Assembly (NCBI GenBank): GCA_037893225.1
Contig: JAZGUH010000199.1
Span: forward strand, 1,054,001 to 1,118,000
Direction of reading: 5' to 3'
DNA: 64,000 nucleotides
DNA from: Hippasteria phrygiana
Lineage: Eukaryota > Echinodermata > Asteroidea > Valvatida > Goniasteridae
In this document: positions 1 through 10,752 of the stretch, in pieces
Layout: each line of letters opens with the position of its first letter
Numbering within the stretch: position 1 is the first letter of the stretch
Position numbers and translations under genes: made by a program
The notes under the pieces: model-generated
What the model was told of the DNA's origin: nothing
What the model saw: the letters and a program-made list of their open reading frames with translations, nothing else
Databases searched by the model: none

Positions 1-420
1 GTGTTGCGTGAAATTTGGTCACCATGAAATAATGCTAGTATTGCACACGCCTTAAGTGATCGATGAATGATTATTGGGAGAGTGGCCGGTCACGTGAGAG
101 GGTTTAACCAAAGAGGAGTCGGATATTCATGGAGTCGGATATTCATAATATGACATCGGCATGCATTTCAGTACAATTGGGGTCATAATCCATATCAATT
201 CCTGCATGTTTTTGAGACAAACACTAAAAGCCATACAACTCGAAGTTCGAAGTAGAAATAATTACTACAATAAGGATATAGGTACATTTCGTTGGTACGC
301 GTCGTAGACTTAACGCTTCCGCATGTCCACACTTTGCAAACGTAGTAAACACACCGTGACCTCATCACGTCACTCTGTGGAATTTCATGGGAATTTGTTT
401 GATTATCTCTGGTTTTTTTA
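1..420. other. Left edge: dispersed repeat fragment, no gene
   Basis: No coding signal is visible. Bases 1-150 resemble a dispersed repeat that recurs in degraded form near 2755-2990, 17100-17240, 39195-39360 and 41690-41730. Shared blocks are a CACGTGA-type word next to AATTTCA, 'CCACTCTCCTAAT' or its complement, and a GGATATTCAT word that is doubled here. The copies are too diverged for me to place the element ends. Confidence 0.45.
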
Positions 421-1021
421 TTGGAAGTCGTCCAATACAAGGCTAAAAGCCACTCTTGGGCTACAAGAGGTGGTGGGGTTGGCTACATTTTAGGCTTGCA
501 GCCTACCACCCTTGGGTCCATATCTTAGGGAGGAGTGGTTAATCTGTGGACGGGCCAGGCCTTTGAAAGGCCCAGCAATGCCCAGGCCTTCGGGCTTTTG
601 CTCTTGCTATTGTGAGCCACAAATCACCTAACAATAGAGCATAAACTAATCAACAAGGCCCGGCCTCTGCTAGGCTAGGCATGGTTGTAGCCCCTCCCAC
701 ACTAATCTGTACCCATTCATGGCAGGATCAAAAGATGCCTCAGCTGTCAGTCACGTCTGGGTGAACAATGGGAGCCAGCTGGACTCCAGAATTAATGGCA
801 GTTTATTGTGTACAATCAGGGGATTATAGAAGCCCGAAGGCCCGGGCTTTCCAGGGGCTTGGCCAGGCTTGTCAACGGCCCGGCCCGACCACAGATTAAC
901 CACTCCACCCTTAATAAAGGATACATCTTCAATAGCTACCGATGCAATTATCCCAGTTTTTAGACCTATAGAACCAGGCGGGGGTACCTTCCACCATTGG
1001 TAAGACCAACTCACCCCCACC
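421..1021 (-). repeat. Dispersed repeat family R1, copy 1, split by an insertion
   Basis: This is the reverse-strand copy of a roughly 220-bp repeat also present at 7499-7715 and 59771-60000. Shared blocks include GGGGGAGGTGAGTTGG, 'TTGGGATA', 'CCTCTATTTAGATCTGG', 'CCCAGGAAAACCGTAAGGG' and 'GTGGCTTTTAGCCTTG'. Here the repeat is interrupted near its middle by the element at 525-912. The uninterrupted copies therefore show what the site looked like before insertion. The class of R1 is not clear to me. Confidence 0.7.
525..912. mobile_element. Nested MITE with 25-bp inverted repeats inserted into R1
   Basis: The ends are near-perfect inverted repeats: GGAGTGGTTAATCTGTGG at 531-548 and its complement at about 889-906. 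A TTAGGG / CCCTTAA extension lies just outside. A GGCCCGGGC-rich interior gives long open frames on the reverse strand (751-1107) that I regard as chance. The flanks can be matched to an R1 copy without the insertion. TTA or TTAA looks like the target duplication, which would fit a TTAA-inserting group, but the base assignment is ambiguous. Confidence 0.65.
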
Positions 1022-1355
1022 GCCTCACTTTGTTTTGAAAATTGAAAAGTCTTCACTCCACGTGGGTGTACATGTATATTTGAAAATGCAGCGGAATATA
1101 ACCTCAATATGGTATAGATCAGTCACGAAGCTCAAATTAGAGAAACAAAATTGCCAACGATTCCTAATGGTTTCAGCAACCGAACCTGGAAAACGTTATA
1201 CAGGCTCGTTGCAAGATCAACAGTATTTGGGACACTGACCTTGAGGGATTTGATACTAGGGCATATTCAATTTGAAGTCTCCTGACTAAAAAACTGCACT
1301 GCGCCAAACACCATACACACTGTTCACAATGGGTGAGAATGACGCAATGGCACCA

Positions 1356-1599
1356 GGGGCCAATTTCACGGCGATGCTAAGCACAAAAATTTGCTTGAGC
1401 ACCAAAAGTCCTGCTTAGTAAAAACAGGTTACCAGCCAAAATTCCATGTGGGTTTTCATACTAAGCAAACAACAGCTGAATACCAGTCAGTAGTGATGTA
1501 TATGACATGAACATTTGGTTGGTAATCCTGTTTTTACCGAGGAAAACTTTTCATGCTAAGCACATTTTTTGTGCTGAGCAGCTCCATGACATTGGCCCA
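1356..1599. mobile_element. MITE of the GGGGCCAATTTCA family, copy 1
   Basis: The element begins GGGGCCAATTTCA and ends in the complementary ATTGGCCC. Inside each end are complementary blocks: AGCACAAAAATTTGCTTGAGC on the left and GCACATTTTTTGTGCTGAGC on the right, then ACAGGTTACCAGCCAAAA facing TTGGTTGGTAATCCTG. The whole unit is one imperfect hairpin of about 244 bp. A better-preserved relative lies at 57579-58100, and a shorter related design at 61633-61883. It has no coding capacity. Confidence 0.75.
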
Positions 1600-1779
1600 A
1601 GACGATTCTTCCCTGCAAGTGTTAATTAATTCATTAAATTAACGCTGTGTTGTTTCATTTTGCCCAATACAGACATCACGTTAAGTTAATTAAATTAACA
1701 ATTCATTTAATTTGACATTGTGGAGCTCGAAGTTGCTTTGAATCACGTGATACAGCAGAACAGCCTATCCGTTTCGTTT

Positions 1780-1915
1780 AAAGTGTGACGTCACAATGGA
1801 ACCGGAAATGAGTGCAAACAAATGGGGAGTGCACACACCCGTGTAGCTTCACGCGCTGTCCATACAACCCCGCGTATTTTGCATCCGGAAGTTAACGATA
1901 CTTACAAAAAGGATT
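1780..1915 (+). repeat. Dispersed repeat R2 (CCGGAAGTTAACG family), copy 1
   Basis: This is one of four copies in the window, the others being 6645-6770, 46362-46485 and 49250-49370. The common order is GTGCAAAC/GCAAATG, then 'GTAGCTTCACGCGCTGT', 'GTATTTTG', 'TCCGGAAGTTAACGCTAC' and 'AAAGGATAC'. All four are on the + strand. I see no inverted ends, so it may be a SINE or a fragment of a longer element. Confidence 0.65.
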
Positions 1916-3580
1916 CGGTCGGGGAAAGTCAAATTTTGATGTATACGCAAGTGCAATCCAACAAATCAATGTTTTGTTAAAGTAATAAGAAAACAGGAAC
2001 ATTTTATATTACAGCGGATATTAATTTACAGGTCAGTGGGCATGGAATGGTTGCGGCTGGTCGTGCATGGTCAGTGACGCGTAACATGACCAAGCAGTAC
2101 ATCTGCACTTTGCCGAACCACAAAAGCTCAAATCTCCTATATTACACAGCATTACATTTCGGCAATATTGCCACCGATGTTGCTCCTATATAGTCTCTCT
2201 GCACACATCCGAGTACCCATCAGGGCATATACATCTTATCTTTAGTAATCTAATATAGTTTCATCAATAGTATCGTTCCATTATATTAACCGCGAGCATC
2301 CATCACTTAAATTTGAGTACCAAAATGTTGGAGTTAAAAGCTACCGTACCTAAGGCCACTGAACCCATCAATGATTATTCTTGGACATCTTTGACTGTGG
2401 GGGTGTCAAACAGAGGTACCTCATCGTCTTTTCCTTTGTCGCAGACGCGCCGTCCGGGGTACGAAATGCGTGGGTAAGAAGTAGTGTAGGTGTTCCATTT
2501 TCGGCAAAGGTTATGACAGTGTGTTTATCTGTTTGTGTGACATTCATGTAGAGGTACGTCTGGTCCTCTCGCCTTTTGATGGACCTCCTGTTTTATAATG
2601 TGGTGCTTGTAAGTTGCACATGTATAGGCTTATAGTGCTTTTAAAATGTCTCAACGAGCCGTACAGTTACTTCCCTTGGTCATCCGGCCATGAGATCACT
2701 ATGCATCTGTTCGAGATCAACGCAATCTGTTCTCTCCTTCACATGTACCTATTTCACTCCTGGGTTGAAAGAGGCGATAGACCGATCCATTGATCCCTTA
2801 TTGACCAATCACAAGTCGCGACTATATGGTCCGGTGTAGCGTGAATTTCAGTCAGTTTGAAATATGGGCTCATTGGTATATTGCACATTCCTAAGTGAAG
2901 AGGGTTTCCATAGGAGTCTGATCTTCATATGACATAAGGGTCCGACGTGTGTAAACGGGACTGCGGTGTGCCAACACGTCAACGGGCGGTGCTTAATCGA
3001 TCGGTCTAGTGTTGTACAATGTCTAGCCCAAGCGCACAAGCACCCACCATAATCCCCTGACGGGGTTGGAACTCACATATCACAGCACATGAGTCAGACA
3101 CCGCAACCACGTAAGACGCTCTTCAGATTTAGATTGATTGACTCCCGGGTATATAACAACCGACTGTTTCTAACCAGCGAGCCTCGTTGCCGACCTACAA
3201 GCCTCGAGTGTGAACCTCGCAGACGTGTGCACAGAAACCAAATGACTGGATGTAAATATTTTAATATGACGGAATGAGTGACTGGTGAACGGCTGGCCTA
3301 AGCCTTCATCGATCCCTTGGCTTCGATAGAAATCAATAAAATAGACTGGTCATGGGTTCACTATCACAGACGAAGTACCACAGACCTATTGGCAACCGCA
3401 GATGAATATTTGCCCAACCTGAGCATTCCTCAATCGTAAGGAAATAAACTAAGAACTGAAATAAACTAGACATTTACAGAGCAAACACGACCGTTTGGCT
3501 GAGGCCCTGACATTTAGATGCGTTCGATGATGCGACATGTTCAACGACATTTTGTGTTGTTCTTTCGCACTGTCAAGTCT

Positions 3581-3756
3581 AAAGGGCCGGTCACACTGGC
3601 CACGATAACAAAGACGATAACGAAAACGGTGAGAATAAACGGCACTGATTGGTGGACGGTCGCGCGTGTAATACGCGCGCGTTTCATCTACCAATAGGGA
3701 GCGTTCATTCGCATCGTTTTCGTTTTCGTTATCGTGGCCAGTGTGACCGGCCCTTT
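3581..3756. mobile_element. MITE with about 35-bp inverted repeats (AAAGGGCCGGTCACACTGG)
   Basis: The left end AAAGGGCCGGTCACACTGG, followed by CCACGATAACAAAGACGATAA, is mirrored at the right by 'TTATCGTGGCCAGTGTGACC' and GGCCCTTT. The 176-bp unit has a GC-rich centre containing GCGCGCGTGTAATACGCGCGC, itself a small palindrome. TAA/TTTAAAG flanks suggest a TTAA-like target. There is no coding capacity and I saw no second copy in the window. Confidence 0.8.
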
Positions 3757-3958
3757 AAAGTAACCCTGAAGCCTATGTCGCTATGTTCACATACAACCCT
3801 ATGACGATACAGAATTTTTACATTAGCCAAATGATCATCTGCGCAATTCCAGGTTGAAAGCGAGGATGTCAATGCTAAACCAAAATAGTGCTATTCAACA
3901 AATTCATTGATGCATGAATAAATCACGCTGTGAATGGCAGCGCAGCGCACGTTTAAAA

Positions 3959-4173
3959 CCCCTTGCGTACGGATGACGCCAAATGGCGCAAACAAAAAAC
4001 AGTGGCACCAGGTCGGATGACGCCATTTGCCGCTATTTGTGCAGTTTCAATCCATTGTTGGATTATTGTATATGTTAGGCTTGACTGCACAAGCACATTG
4101 TGGCCGTTTTGCTTGGCTGCACAGGCCGGCCCGGCACCCCAACGCCTTACTACGATAACCGTATGTAAGGGGG
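3959..4173. mobile_element. TTAA-flanked MITE, single-unit copy (CCCCTTGCGTACGG ends)
   Basis: The left end CCCCTTGCGTACGGATGACG matches the complement of the right end (CCGTATGTAAGGGGG). TTAA follows the right end directly, and TTTAAAA precedes the left. CCC-type ends plus TTAA target duplications are the hallmark of piggyBac-related elements, so that is the likely source superfamily. The interior carries one copy of a block (CAGTGGCACCAGG to CCATTGTTGGATTA) that is present four times in tandem in the relative at 62879-63296. Confidence 0.75.
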
Positions 4174-4179
4174 TTAATT

Positions 4180-5310
4180 AACAGTCAGCTGTTTACTTAG
4201 ACTGATAGCCTTTTTTACAAACCCGGAAGTGCGCAGATCGGTGCTATTTTCGTCAATTTAGAATTCGTCTATTAATACCACTGTAAAGTATTCTAGTTTT
4301 ACTGCGGGCAACAATCGGACCTCAACTTTGCCAAGATGGAGGACAGGCTTAATTGTACAAGTCATATTCATAATTTCGCGTGGATACGGACAAACAGCCT
4401 ACACACTTCAATACAAGGGCAAACCAATAAACATTGTTTGTTCGTTGGTACGTTGAAGAGCCATAGCCGAAGACAAAAATGCTCGTTTCGAACACGGCGT
4501 TAAGTTTCTAAATTAGAGGGATTTTGTTGCCCTTTGCCCAACGTGATGTATGAAGCACTGTATGCTCAGTGCTTTCCGAGAGCCTGTGGGAAAGAATCAC
4601 AGACTTACTCGGACGGGAATCTAACCCACAACCTCCTGCTTACTAGTGCAGACCGTCTTACTAGTGCAGACTAGTAAGCAAGAGGTCGTGGGTTAGATTC
4701 CCGCCCGAGCAAGCCTGAATTTTTTCACACGTCGGGGGGAAAGGGCAAAAAAATATCTCTGCTAATTTACATCAACCCCGACGCAAATTCCATCTTTGCA
4801 TTAAGTTTCTACTGACGGAGATGATAATTGAGGATAATGTGTTCATCGGTTGAATACAACCAAGACCAAGCTGCGGTGGCGTGGGGTACACAAATAACAT
4901 TTTCAGATTTGTGTATATATCACATGCTAATTTGTAAAGATTTCATTAGTTTTTGATCGCAGGGCAGCCATTTTACTGTGATTGGTTTTCTGATGAACCA
5001 ATCCTGAATGCAATCAGGCGGAGTGGACGTTTCAATCGCCGCGTACTCCTGTTAGATTTCCCAGCTTTGATAGACGTGAAACGTCATTACCCGAGGCCAG
5101 TTTATAAAACAATTTTGATAATTGCTTTTACTGTAATCAGAGGCGTGTGGGGAAAATTTACACAGGAAGTGTAATCACGGACACATTCACTGGAAGTGGT
5201 TGTTGGAAACTGAATTTTGCAGACGCTCTGATGGGACAAATTACTATCGAATTGTAATATTATGTCATTATGGGAATACTATATGTTCTGCACGAATACC
5301 TCCTACTATT
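4180..5310. other. Spacer with a SINE-like copy, otherwise nothing recognised
   Basis: Apart from the tRNA-like repeat at 4530-4740, no gene, splice-bounded frame or inverted-repeat element was recognised. Short open frames at 4953-5174 show no family resemblance. Confidence 0.45.
4530..4740 (+). repeat. tRNA-related SINE family S2, copy with inverted duplication
   Basis: A tRNA B-box-like segment (GGGTTAGATTCCCGCCCGAG) lies at the right. An inverted partial copy (CTCGGACGGGAATCTAACCC) lies about 90 bp to its left, meeting at CTAGTGCAGAC. The left part ('CCCTTTGCCCAACGTGATGTA', 'CACTGTATGCTCAGTGCTT') recurs at 33708-33850 beside another tRNA-like stretch, so the two are copies of one family. 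The inverted doubling looks like a local rearrangement or two head-to-head copies. Confidence 0.6.
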
Positions 5311-5311
5311 T

Positions 5312-5850
5312 CACCATACAAAACCTTACAAAATTTTCATATCCAAATTTTACCATAGCATTAACACACACATAGCAAAACCATACAGTGTAATGCTATA
5401 GCAAGCTTATTGACATGGCAAAACCATACACATGGTTTTGTATGGTAAACATGCTTCACTGTGGTACACAGTGTATGCCAAATGGTTTTGTGTGTTGAAT
5501 ATGCTTCATTGTGGCTTATCAACAGACTACTTGGGGCTATGGTGAGTTATATAATGTATAAAGAGAAACCACCCTAATTCTAAAATGGTATAGGCCTATT
5601 CATCAATGTTCCCCAGTACACAATGGAGTTGGTTCACCATACAAAGCCTTGCACCTGCCAGCAGACACAGCCTGTACAACCATAAAAAACCTTACAGTGC
5701 CATACAGAGGTCAAGTTGATTTACAATTCATCACTTTACATAGTTCAGTACAGGCAAGTCTTTTGACCATACAAAACCAGACAGCTGTCATGTTTTGTAT
5801 GGTATACCTGCTGTACGCTTAGTGACTCGCTGTATGGTTTTGTATGGTGA
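5312..5850. repeat. Cluster of CCATACAAAACC motifs in both orientations
   Basis: About ten copies or near-copies of CCATACAAAACC / GGTTTTGTATGG occur in 540 bp at irregular spacing. Examples lie at 5314, 5377, 5420, 5435, 5480, 5637, 5679, 5767, 5793 and 5832. Two pairs form short hairpins, including AACCATACACATGGTTTTGT and the GTATGGTTTTGTATGG palindrome-like run. Several are followed by CTTCACTGTGG or similar. It may be a transposon interior rich in subterminal motifs, but I could not find outer ends. Confidence 0.6.
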
Positions 5851-6644
5851 ATAAACTTTCTTATAAATTGCCTCAAGAGTAGGAGGGTTGAGTATAAGGT
5901 GTCTACGCGAATTCTAGTAAAAATGTCCGTGTCCAAGTTTGTGCAGGATTGACTGGTGAGGCTACACAGGGAAACACACAAGGCTTTGTCTTTTACTTTA
6001 ACATTCTCCTATAGACTAAGTACACATCTGTACCACCGAGGACGGTTTCAACAAAAGACATTGCTCAGAGGACAACAATGATTTCAATATTCTTCACCCT
6101 TGTGTCCTCAATACATATTATGCACACACCAGTCAACATCGCACAACCCTTGCACACCACCTTTTTATACTCTGAAATAAAAACAACATTTGTTGATGCT
6201 TTTATTATTGTAAGACATGGCCATGTATGTGAAACAAGTTGAATATGTGATCCATTGCATGTTTCCCTTTAACGCGTACACACATGCAGAAGATTCAGTT
6301 AATAACAATAATGTAGATATGTATAAAGCGCACGTATCCACCATGATCATCATGCTCAAGGCGCTTCAATATGAATCATTCCCTAAACCTTCTCAGCTCC
6401 CTGGGAGTATGCAGTCGGCTGCAAGTTAAGCGCACAAGGGCTAATGAAACACATAAACATCACTGCCCTCACAGGTACCCATTTATTCCTGGGTGGAGAG
6501 AAGCAACTGATGACAAAGTGTCTTGCTCAAGGACACAGGCACCATGACCCCACCTGAGTTGTTAGCGAGATACACCCGCGCAACAATATAGCTCATTTAT
6601 TCGCTTACAGTATCTGACAATATGGTGATTTAATGGCAATCGGG

Positions 6645-6770
6645 CAGTGAGCGTCATGCTGCAAAACTGCAAGCAAATGGAGTACGCGCGCGTGTTGCTA
6701 CACGCGCTCTCCACAGTGCCCCAAGTATTTCTGATCCGGAAGTTAACGCGACGACAAGCAGGATACATTG
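6645..6770 (+). repeat. Dispersed repeat R2, copy 2
   Basis: It shares the R2 order: GCAAATGGAGTACGCGCGCGTG, 'TGCTACACGCGCTCTCC', 'AAGTATTTCTGATCCGGAAG' and 'TTAACGCGACGACAAG' then GGATACATTGAC. Confidence 0.65.
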
Positions 6771-7498
6771 ACGCCATCGTCAAGACACACAATACACATG
6801 AAATCCAGAACAAATCGGAAGTGGAAAAAAGTTACAATGTGGAAAAAGTTACAATGTGGAAAAAGTTACAATGCCAAAAAAGCATGAGTTCACAAATAAT
6901 GACCTTTACCTCTTAAAAATATCATACCTGTTCTACAAAATCCTCCTCGAGGCTCGAACCCAGATCAAATTCACAATTTGGCTGACACTATATAAAGCAC
7001 GGAGCGAAGCTAGAAAGAAAAAAAGGCCAAACCAAATATCAAGCGTACAATTCACAGCCATGCAACAACGACCCCTGGTCTCTAAAGATCGCATCAACCC
7101 GACACTCGAACCCAGCCTCGACCTCCCAAGACAAGAGAAAGATAGCCTGACATTTCCAGGTATCGTTTCCACGCAGAGAGCCCGCGGGTGGAATTTCACG
7201 AGACGGCCGGACACTAAACTGATTGGGCCAAACGTCTCAATAGTTTTATGCAATACTCCCTATACGGGCTGGTGCACAAGAGTCGACATGTTGCAATTAC
7301 GTGTATAGTGACACGATTCGACATCTCCCAACAGTCTGTCGGGACTTTTGCGCACATCTACTGTCCAATCGGCAGTACTACGAAGTCCCTGTATACAATC
7401 TCCACGCATACAGTTTCTTATAAAGATTCTTAATGGGACCTTGCAATAGCATTTGTATGACTAGAATAAATGTAGGACAGCATCCTTTGCATCCTGAA

Positions 7499-7715
7499 GG
7501 GGGAGGTGAGTTGGTCTTACCAACGGTGGAAGTTACTCCCTCCTGGGTCTGTAGGTCTGAAAATTGGGATAATTTGGTGCCTATTGAAGATTGATCCTCT
7601 ATTTAGATCTGGACCCAGGAAAACCGTAAGGGTGGTGGGGCTGGCAACCCTATAACCACCTCTGTTGTTGCCCTTTACCTACAGTGGCTTTCAGCCTTGT
7701 CTCGGGCGACTTCCG
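7499..7715 (+). repeat. Dispersed repeat R1, copy 2 (uninterrupted)
   Basis: This is an intact forward copy of R1, from GGGGGAGGTGAGTTGG to 'GTGGCTTTCAGCCTTG' and GACTTCC. It serves as the empty-site reference for the insertion at 525-912. Confidence 0.7.
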
Positions 7716-8270
7716 TAACAAAATCTCCATCTCCTCACGGTAGCAATTCTCGGGAACAATTTTTGTTTTTCTGCTAATGAAAATTTCCATTTTCATCAGC
7801 CAAAGCATGGATTCATCAAAGACACAACAGCAGTGTATCTGTAGCTTTGTACATAAATATATCAAACTTGCGCATTTTCTGGGAGTAGGTTTTATGTTTG
7901 CTTGATACTCGTAAGAGGATCGGTAGCAGCAGTCAATACTAATTTACATGCAGAGTATGCTAATGAGTTTGTTTTTTTAAACTGACACACTAACGCACTG
8001 CGATCTTCGGCCGCTGCAAACCCGCCAATATACACGTGCATTCAAAAATTAAAATTCTCCTTGCTTCAGACCCACTTACAATAACAACAGCATCAAACCT
8101 TTAAAAATGGAAATGATGACAGCGCTTGCGCAAACAAGGGCCAATTAAAAGCGCTATATCCGTTCTAGCTACCGGTCCTCATATTATTCGCTTGTACCCA
8201 CCACCCAAACAGGGTGCTGGGAACATCCGATGCGTCAATATGGTGTACTATAAGGGCCACCGCTCTGATA

Positions 8271-9004
8271 CCCCGTTCTCACTTGAACGATTTTTTTACA
8301 ACTGCGGTGCGACTAAAAAATCGTACAGCCGTGCGATTTCCGTACGACTTTCCCCGTTTCTTTCCCGCGCAGTCTCACTTGTACAACTGCCGTGCGACTG
8401 CCGTTCAAGTCTCGTGCGACTTTTCCTCCCGAAACATCTAATACAGTTCAAGTTCCGTGCGACTGCCGTACAACCTGTACGAGTCCCGCGCAAGCGCCGT
8501 GCGACCTTTGCGCATGCGGTACAACCGCCGTACAAGCGCCGTTCGATCCGCGCGAATCGCATAAAAGCAGGGCCTTTTGGCGTCGATCTTCAAAACCGCA
8601 CTTGATGTTCGACAGTCAACAAGTATTCAACACAACACAACGATGCCACCGAAGAAGAGTTATGGCAAGCAGGCAGGCAGGCAGCAAGAACGGCAAGGCC
8701 AGGTTGGACGGCAGTCGCACCGGGCTCTCATGATATTCGGACAGGTTGCACGACAGTTGCACGGCAGTCTGATGGATGTCGCACGGGAGTCGCACGGGGT
8801 CTGCTGGGAGTCGCACGGACGAGCCGTGCGACTCTCTTCAGACTCCCGTGCGACCTATCAGACTGCCGTGCGACTGCCGTGCAACCCCCATGCGACCCGT
8901 CCGAATTACACACGACACATACCTACAACCTGTGCGAATCATCAACAGACTGCCGTGGTAGTCGCACGGCATTCGCGTAGAAAATCGTTCAAGTGAGAAC
9001 GGGG
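8271..9004. mobile_element. 734-bp element with CCCCGTTCTCACTTGAACGA ends, nested in block A/B junction
   Basis: The ends CCCCGTTCTCACTTGAACGA and TCGTTCAAGTGAGAACGGGG are perfect inverted repeats, extending into GATTTT/AAAATC. The interior is packed with GTCGCACGG / CCGTGCGAC words in both orientations, giving spurious open frames on both strands. The mirror arm at 10415-10450 joins A to B directly (CTCTAACGTGG), so it shows the site without this insertion. The target duplication is unclear; TA is possible. No transposase is encoded. Confidence 0.85.
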
Positions 9005-9006
9005 CC

Positions 9007-9176
9007 TAACGTGGTAAAACACATGGATTTAACGTGATAAGACACATGGAATGTCGCGGCAAGACACATGGAATGTCGCGGCAAGACACGTTATTGACGT
9101 GGTAAGAGTGTTGACTGGCGCGGTAAGAGTGTTGATTGACGCGGTAAGAAATGTTGACTGACGCAGAAAAGAGACT
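9007..9176 (+). repeat. Block B array, left arm (GTGGTAAGACACATGGAAT-type units)
   Basis: About eight diverged units of roughly 20-22 bp alternate between TAAGACACATGGAATGTCGC and TAAGAGTGTTGATTGACGCG forms. The complementary array occupies 10190-10422. Confidence 0.75.
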
Positions 9177-10189
9177 TTAGTGGCTCCATCGTCTAAAAGG
9201 TTTTAGGATGCTGTTAATTTTATGTTGACATCCTGATTCAGTATGAGATCGCTCGTACCCACCGCTGAAACAGGGCTGGTAACGTCTGGTGCGCTTTGAG
9301 CTCTGATTGGATAGATTTTGTGCGACCTGTGACCTGCTGCAGATCACCAGTTCCGCACCAGCACAATGCGTACCGGTACTTCGTCCATTGGTACCAGGCA
9401 CAAGTGACCTGGCCATCATGAACAGCGCCCCGCTGGCCGTACGCATAACGGGTGCGTGAGCCTTTCTTTTTATACTTTACTATTTTTGTAATAGATGTGT
9501 TTCTTTTCTAAAATATTAATTTGACACCCATATAGGCGTCGCCAAGATTTTTTCTAGAGGGTTTCGAGTGTTTTAAATATACATTCAATTGGGTACGACA
9601 TTAACTTGGCACCTCGTCTTCTTTTCTATTTATTTATAAATAAAAACATTCGCCTTTTGTGAATTTCCAGTGGGCATAAGGACCCCCTTGCCCCCCCCCC
9701 CCCCCCACCCCTCGCCACGTCCATGTTGACACCATTGGTCAGTGTGCTATTTAAACTAGAACGGCAAAGCCGCCATGGCTCGCTGCCAAAGGCGGGAGGG
9801 GAGGCCCCACACCACCCCTCCACCCTCACTACAACCAATATTAATTAATTCCATCCCATCTCCACCCGAATCTCATTCTACCATTTTACTATAACAAAAT
9901 AACAAATTTGAAATATTTGGCGTGAGATTATGCAAGGTAAAAGGGCATCATGGTGGAGTGTGTCAGCTTTTTATATGCCAATACCAATAGGTCACCCAAT
10001 TACCTGTACCATACATCACTACACCTCATCCAAGATCCCCCACCCCACATCACCCCACCCCACCTCACTCCACCCCACCCCATTTTGAAGATTTATATTT
10101 TGAAATTACGTTGTCTATCGGCCACCGTAGTGGAAACTGCGACTCTAACCCCGCTACATGAAGCCTCTCTTACCTCGTTAGTCCCACTT

Positions 10190-10422
10190 TGTCGCCACGT
10201 CAAGTACGTCTCTTACCGCGTCAGTCCAACACTCTTACTACGCCACTAAAGTCTCTTTTTAACGCGTCAATCAACATTTCTTACCGCGTCAATCAACACT
10301 CTTACCGTGCCAATAAACACTCTTACCACGTCAATAACGTGTCTTACCGCGACATTCCATGTGTCTTACCACGTTAATTCCATGTGTCTTACCACGTTAA
10401 TTCTATGTGTCTTACCACGTTA
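10190..10422 (-). repeat. Block B array, right arm (inverted)
   Basis: This is the reverse complement of the left array, with CTTACCACGTTAATTCCATG and CTTACCGCGTCAATCAACAC units, here about eleven copies. The right arm has at least three more units than the left, so the arms have diverged in copy number. Confidence 0.75.
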
Positions 10423-10752
10423 GAGCGGTGGCCCTTATAGTACACCATACGTCAAAGATTTCTGTGAAGGAAACGCACAGGATTCTGGGTAGGGTACCAT
10501 GACATTTGACAATCTTTGATCGCACAACACTTTCCAACATCAGCTGAGCCGCCGTGTGATTGAGCACTCCTTGTGCTGGTGCGGAACTGGTCCAGCAGGT
10601 CACAGGTCACACACAATCTATCCAATCAGAGCTCAAAGCGCACCAGACGTTACCAGCCCTGTTTCAGCGGTGGGTACGAGCGATCTCATACTGAATCAGG
10701 ATGTCAACATAAAATTAACAGCAGCCTAAAACCTTTTATTCGATGGAGCACA

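Larger units (their letters stand above)
1022..3580. other. Gene-poor spacer holding one MITE and repeat fragments
   Basis: No exon is supported. The stretch contains the MITE at 1356-1599, a copy of the 'CCGGAAGTTAACG' repeat at 1780-1915 and a degraded copy of the left-edge repeat at about 2755-2990. A short palindromic TTAATTAATTC / GTTAATTTAATT cluster lies at 1621-1715. The remainder shows nothing I can name. Confidence 0.5.
5851..8164. other. Gene-poor spacer with R1 and R2 copies
   Basis: The stretch contains R2 copy 2 (6645-6770), a short tandem GTTACAATGTGGAAAAA triplication at about 6830-6870, and R1 copy 2 (7499-7715). The open frame at 6856-7308 (+, 150 codons) starts in the tandem, matches no family I know and is not bounded by convincing splice sites. 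Confidence 0.45.
8165..10752. mobile_element. About 2.6-kb inverted composite element with tandem-repeat arms
   Basis: Three blocks occur on both sides in opposite orientation. Block A is TGGTGTACTATAAGGGCCAC (8241) and its complement at 10423-10448. Block B is an array of about 20-bp units at 9007-9176 and 10190-10422. Block C begins AGTGGCTCCATCG at 9179-9363 and is mirrored at 10573-10752. A degraded C-like piece also lies at 8165-8225. Left order is (C), A, B, C and right order is B', A', C'. No transposase frame is visible. It is best read as a non-autonomous DNA transposon with long subterminal arrays, or two such copies inserted head to head. Confidence 0.65.

Noticed and set aside
6856..7308. 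150-codon forward frame
   Set aside because: Starts in a small tandem repeat and matches nothing known to me.
8126..8996. Overlapping Arg-rich open frames on both strands
   Set aside because: They fall inside the 734-bp element packed with GTCGCACGG words, which explains the open frames and the composition.
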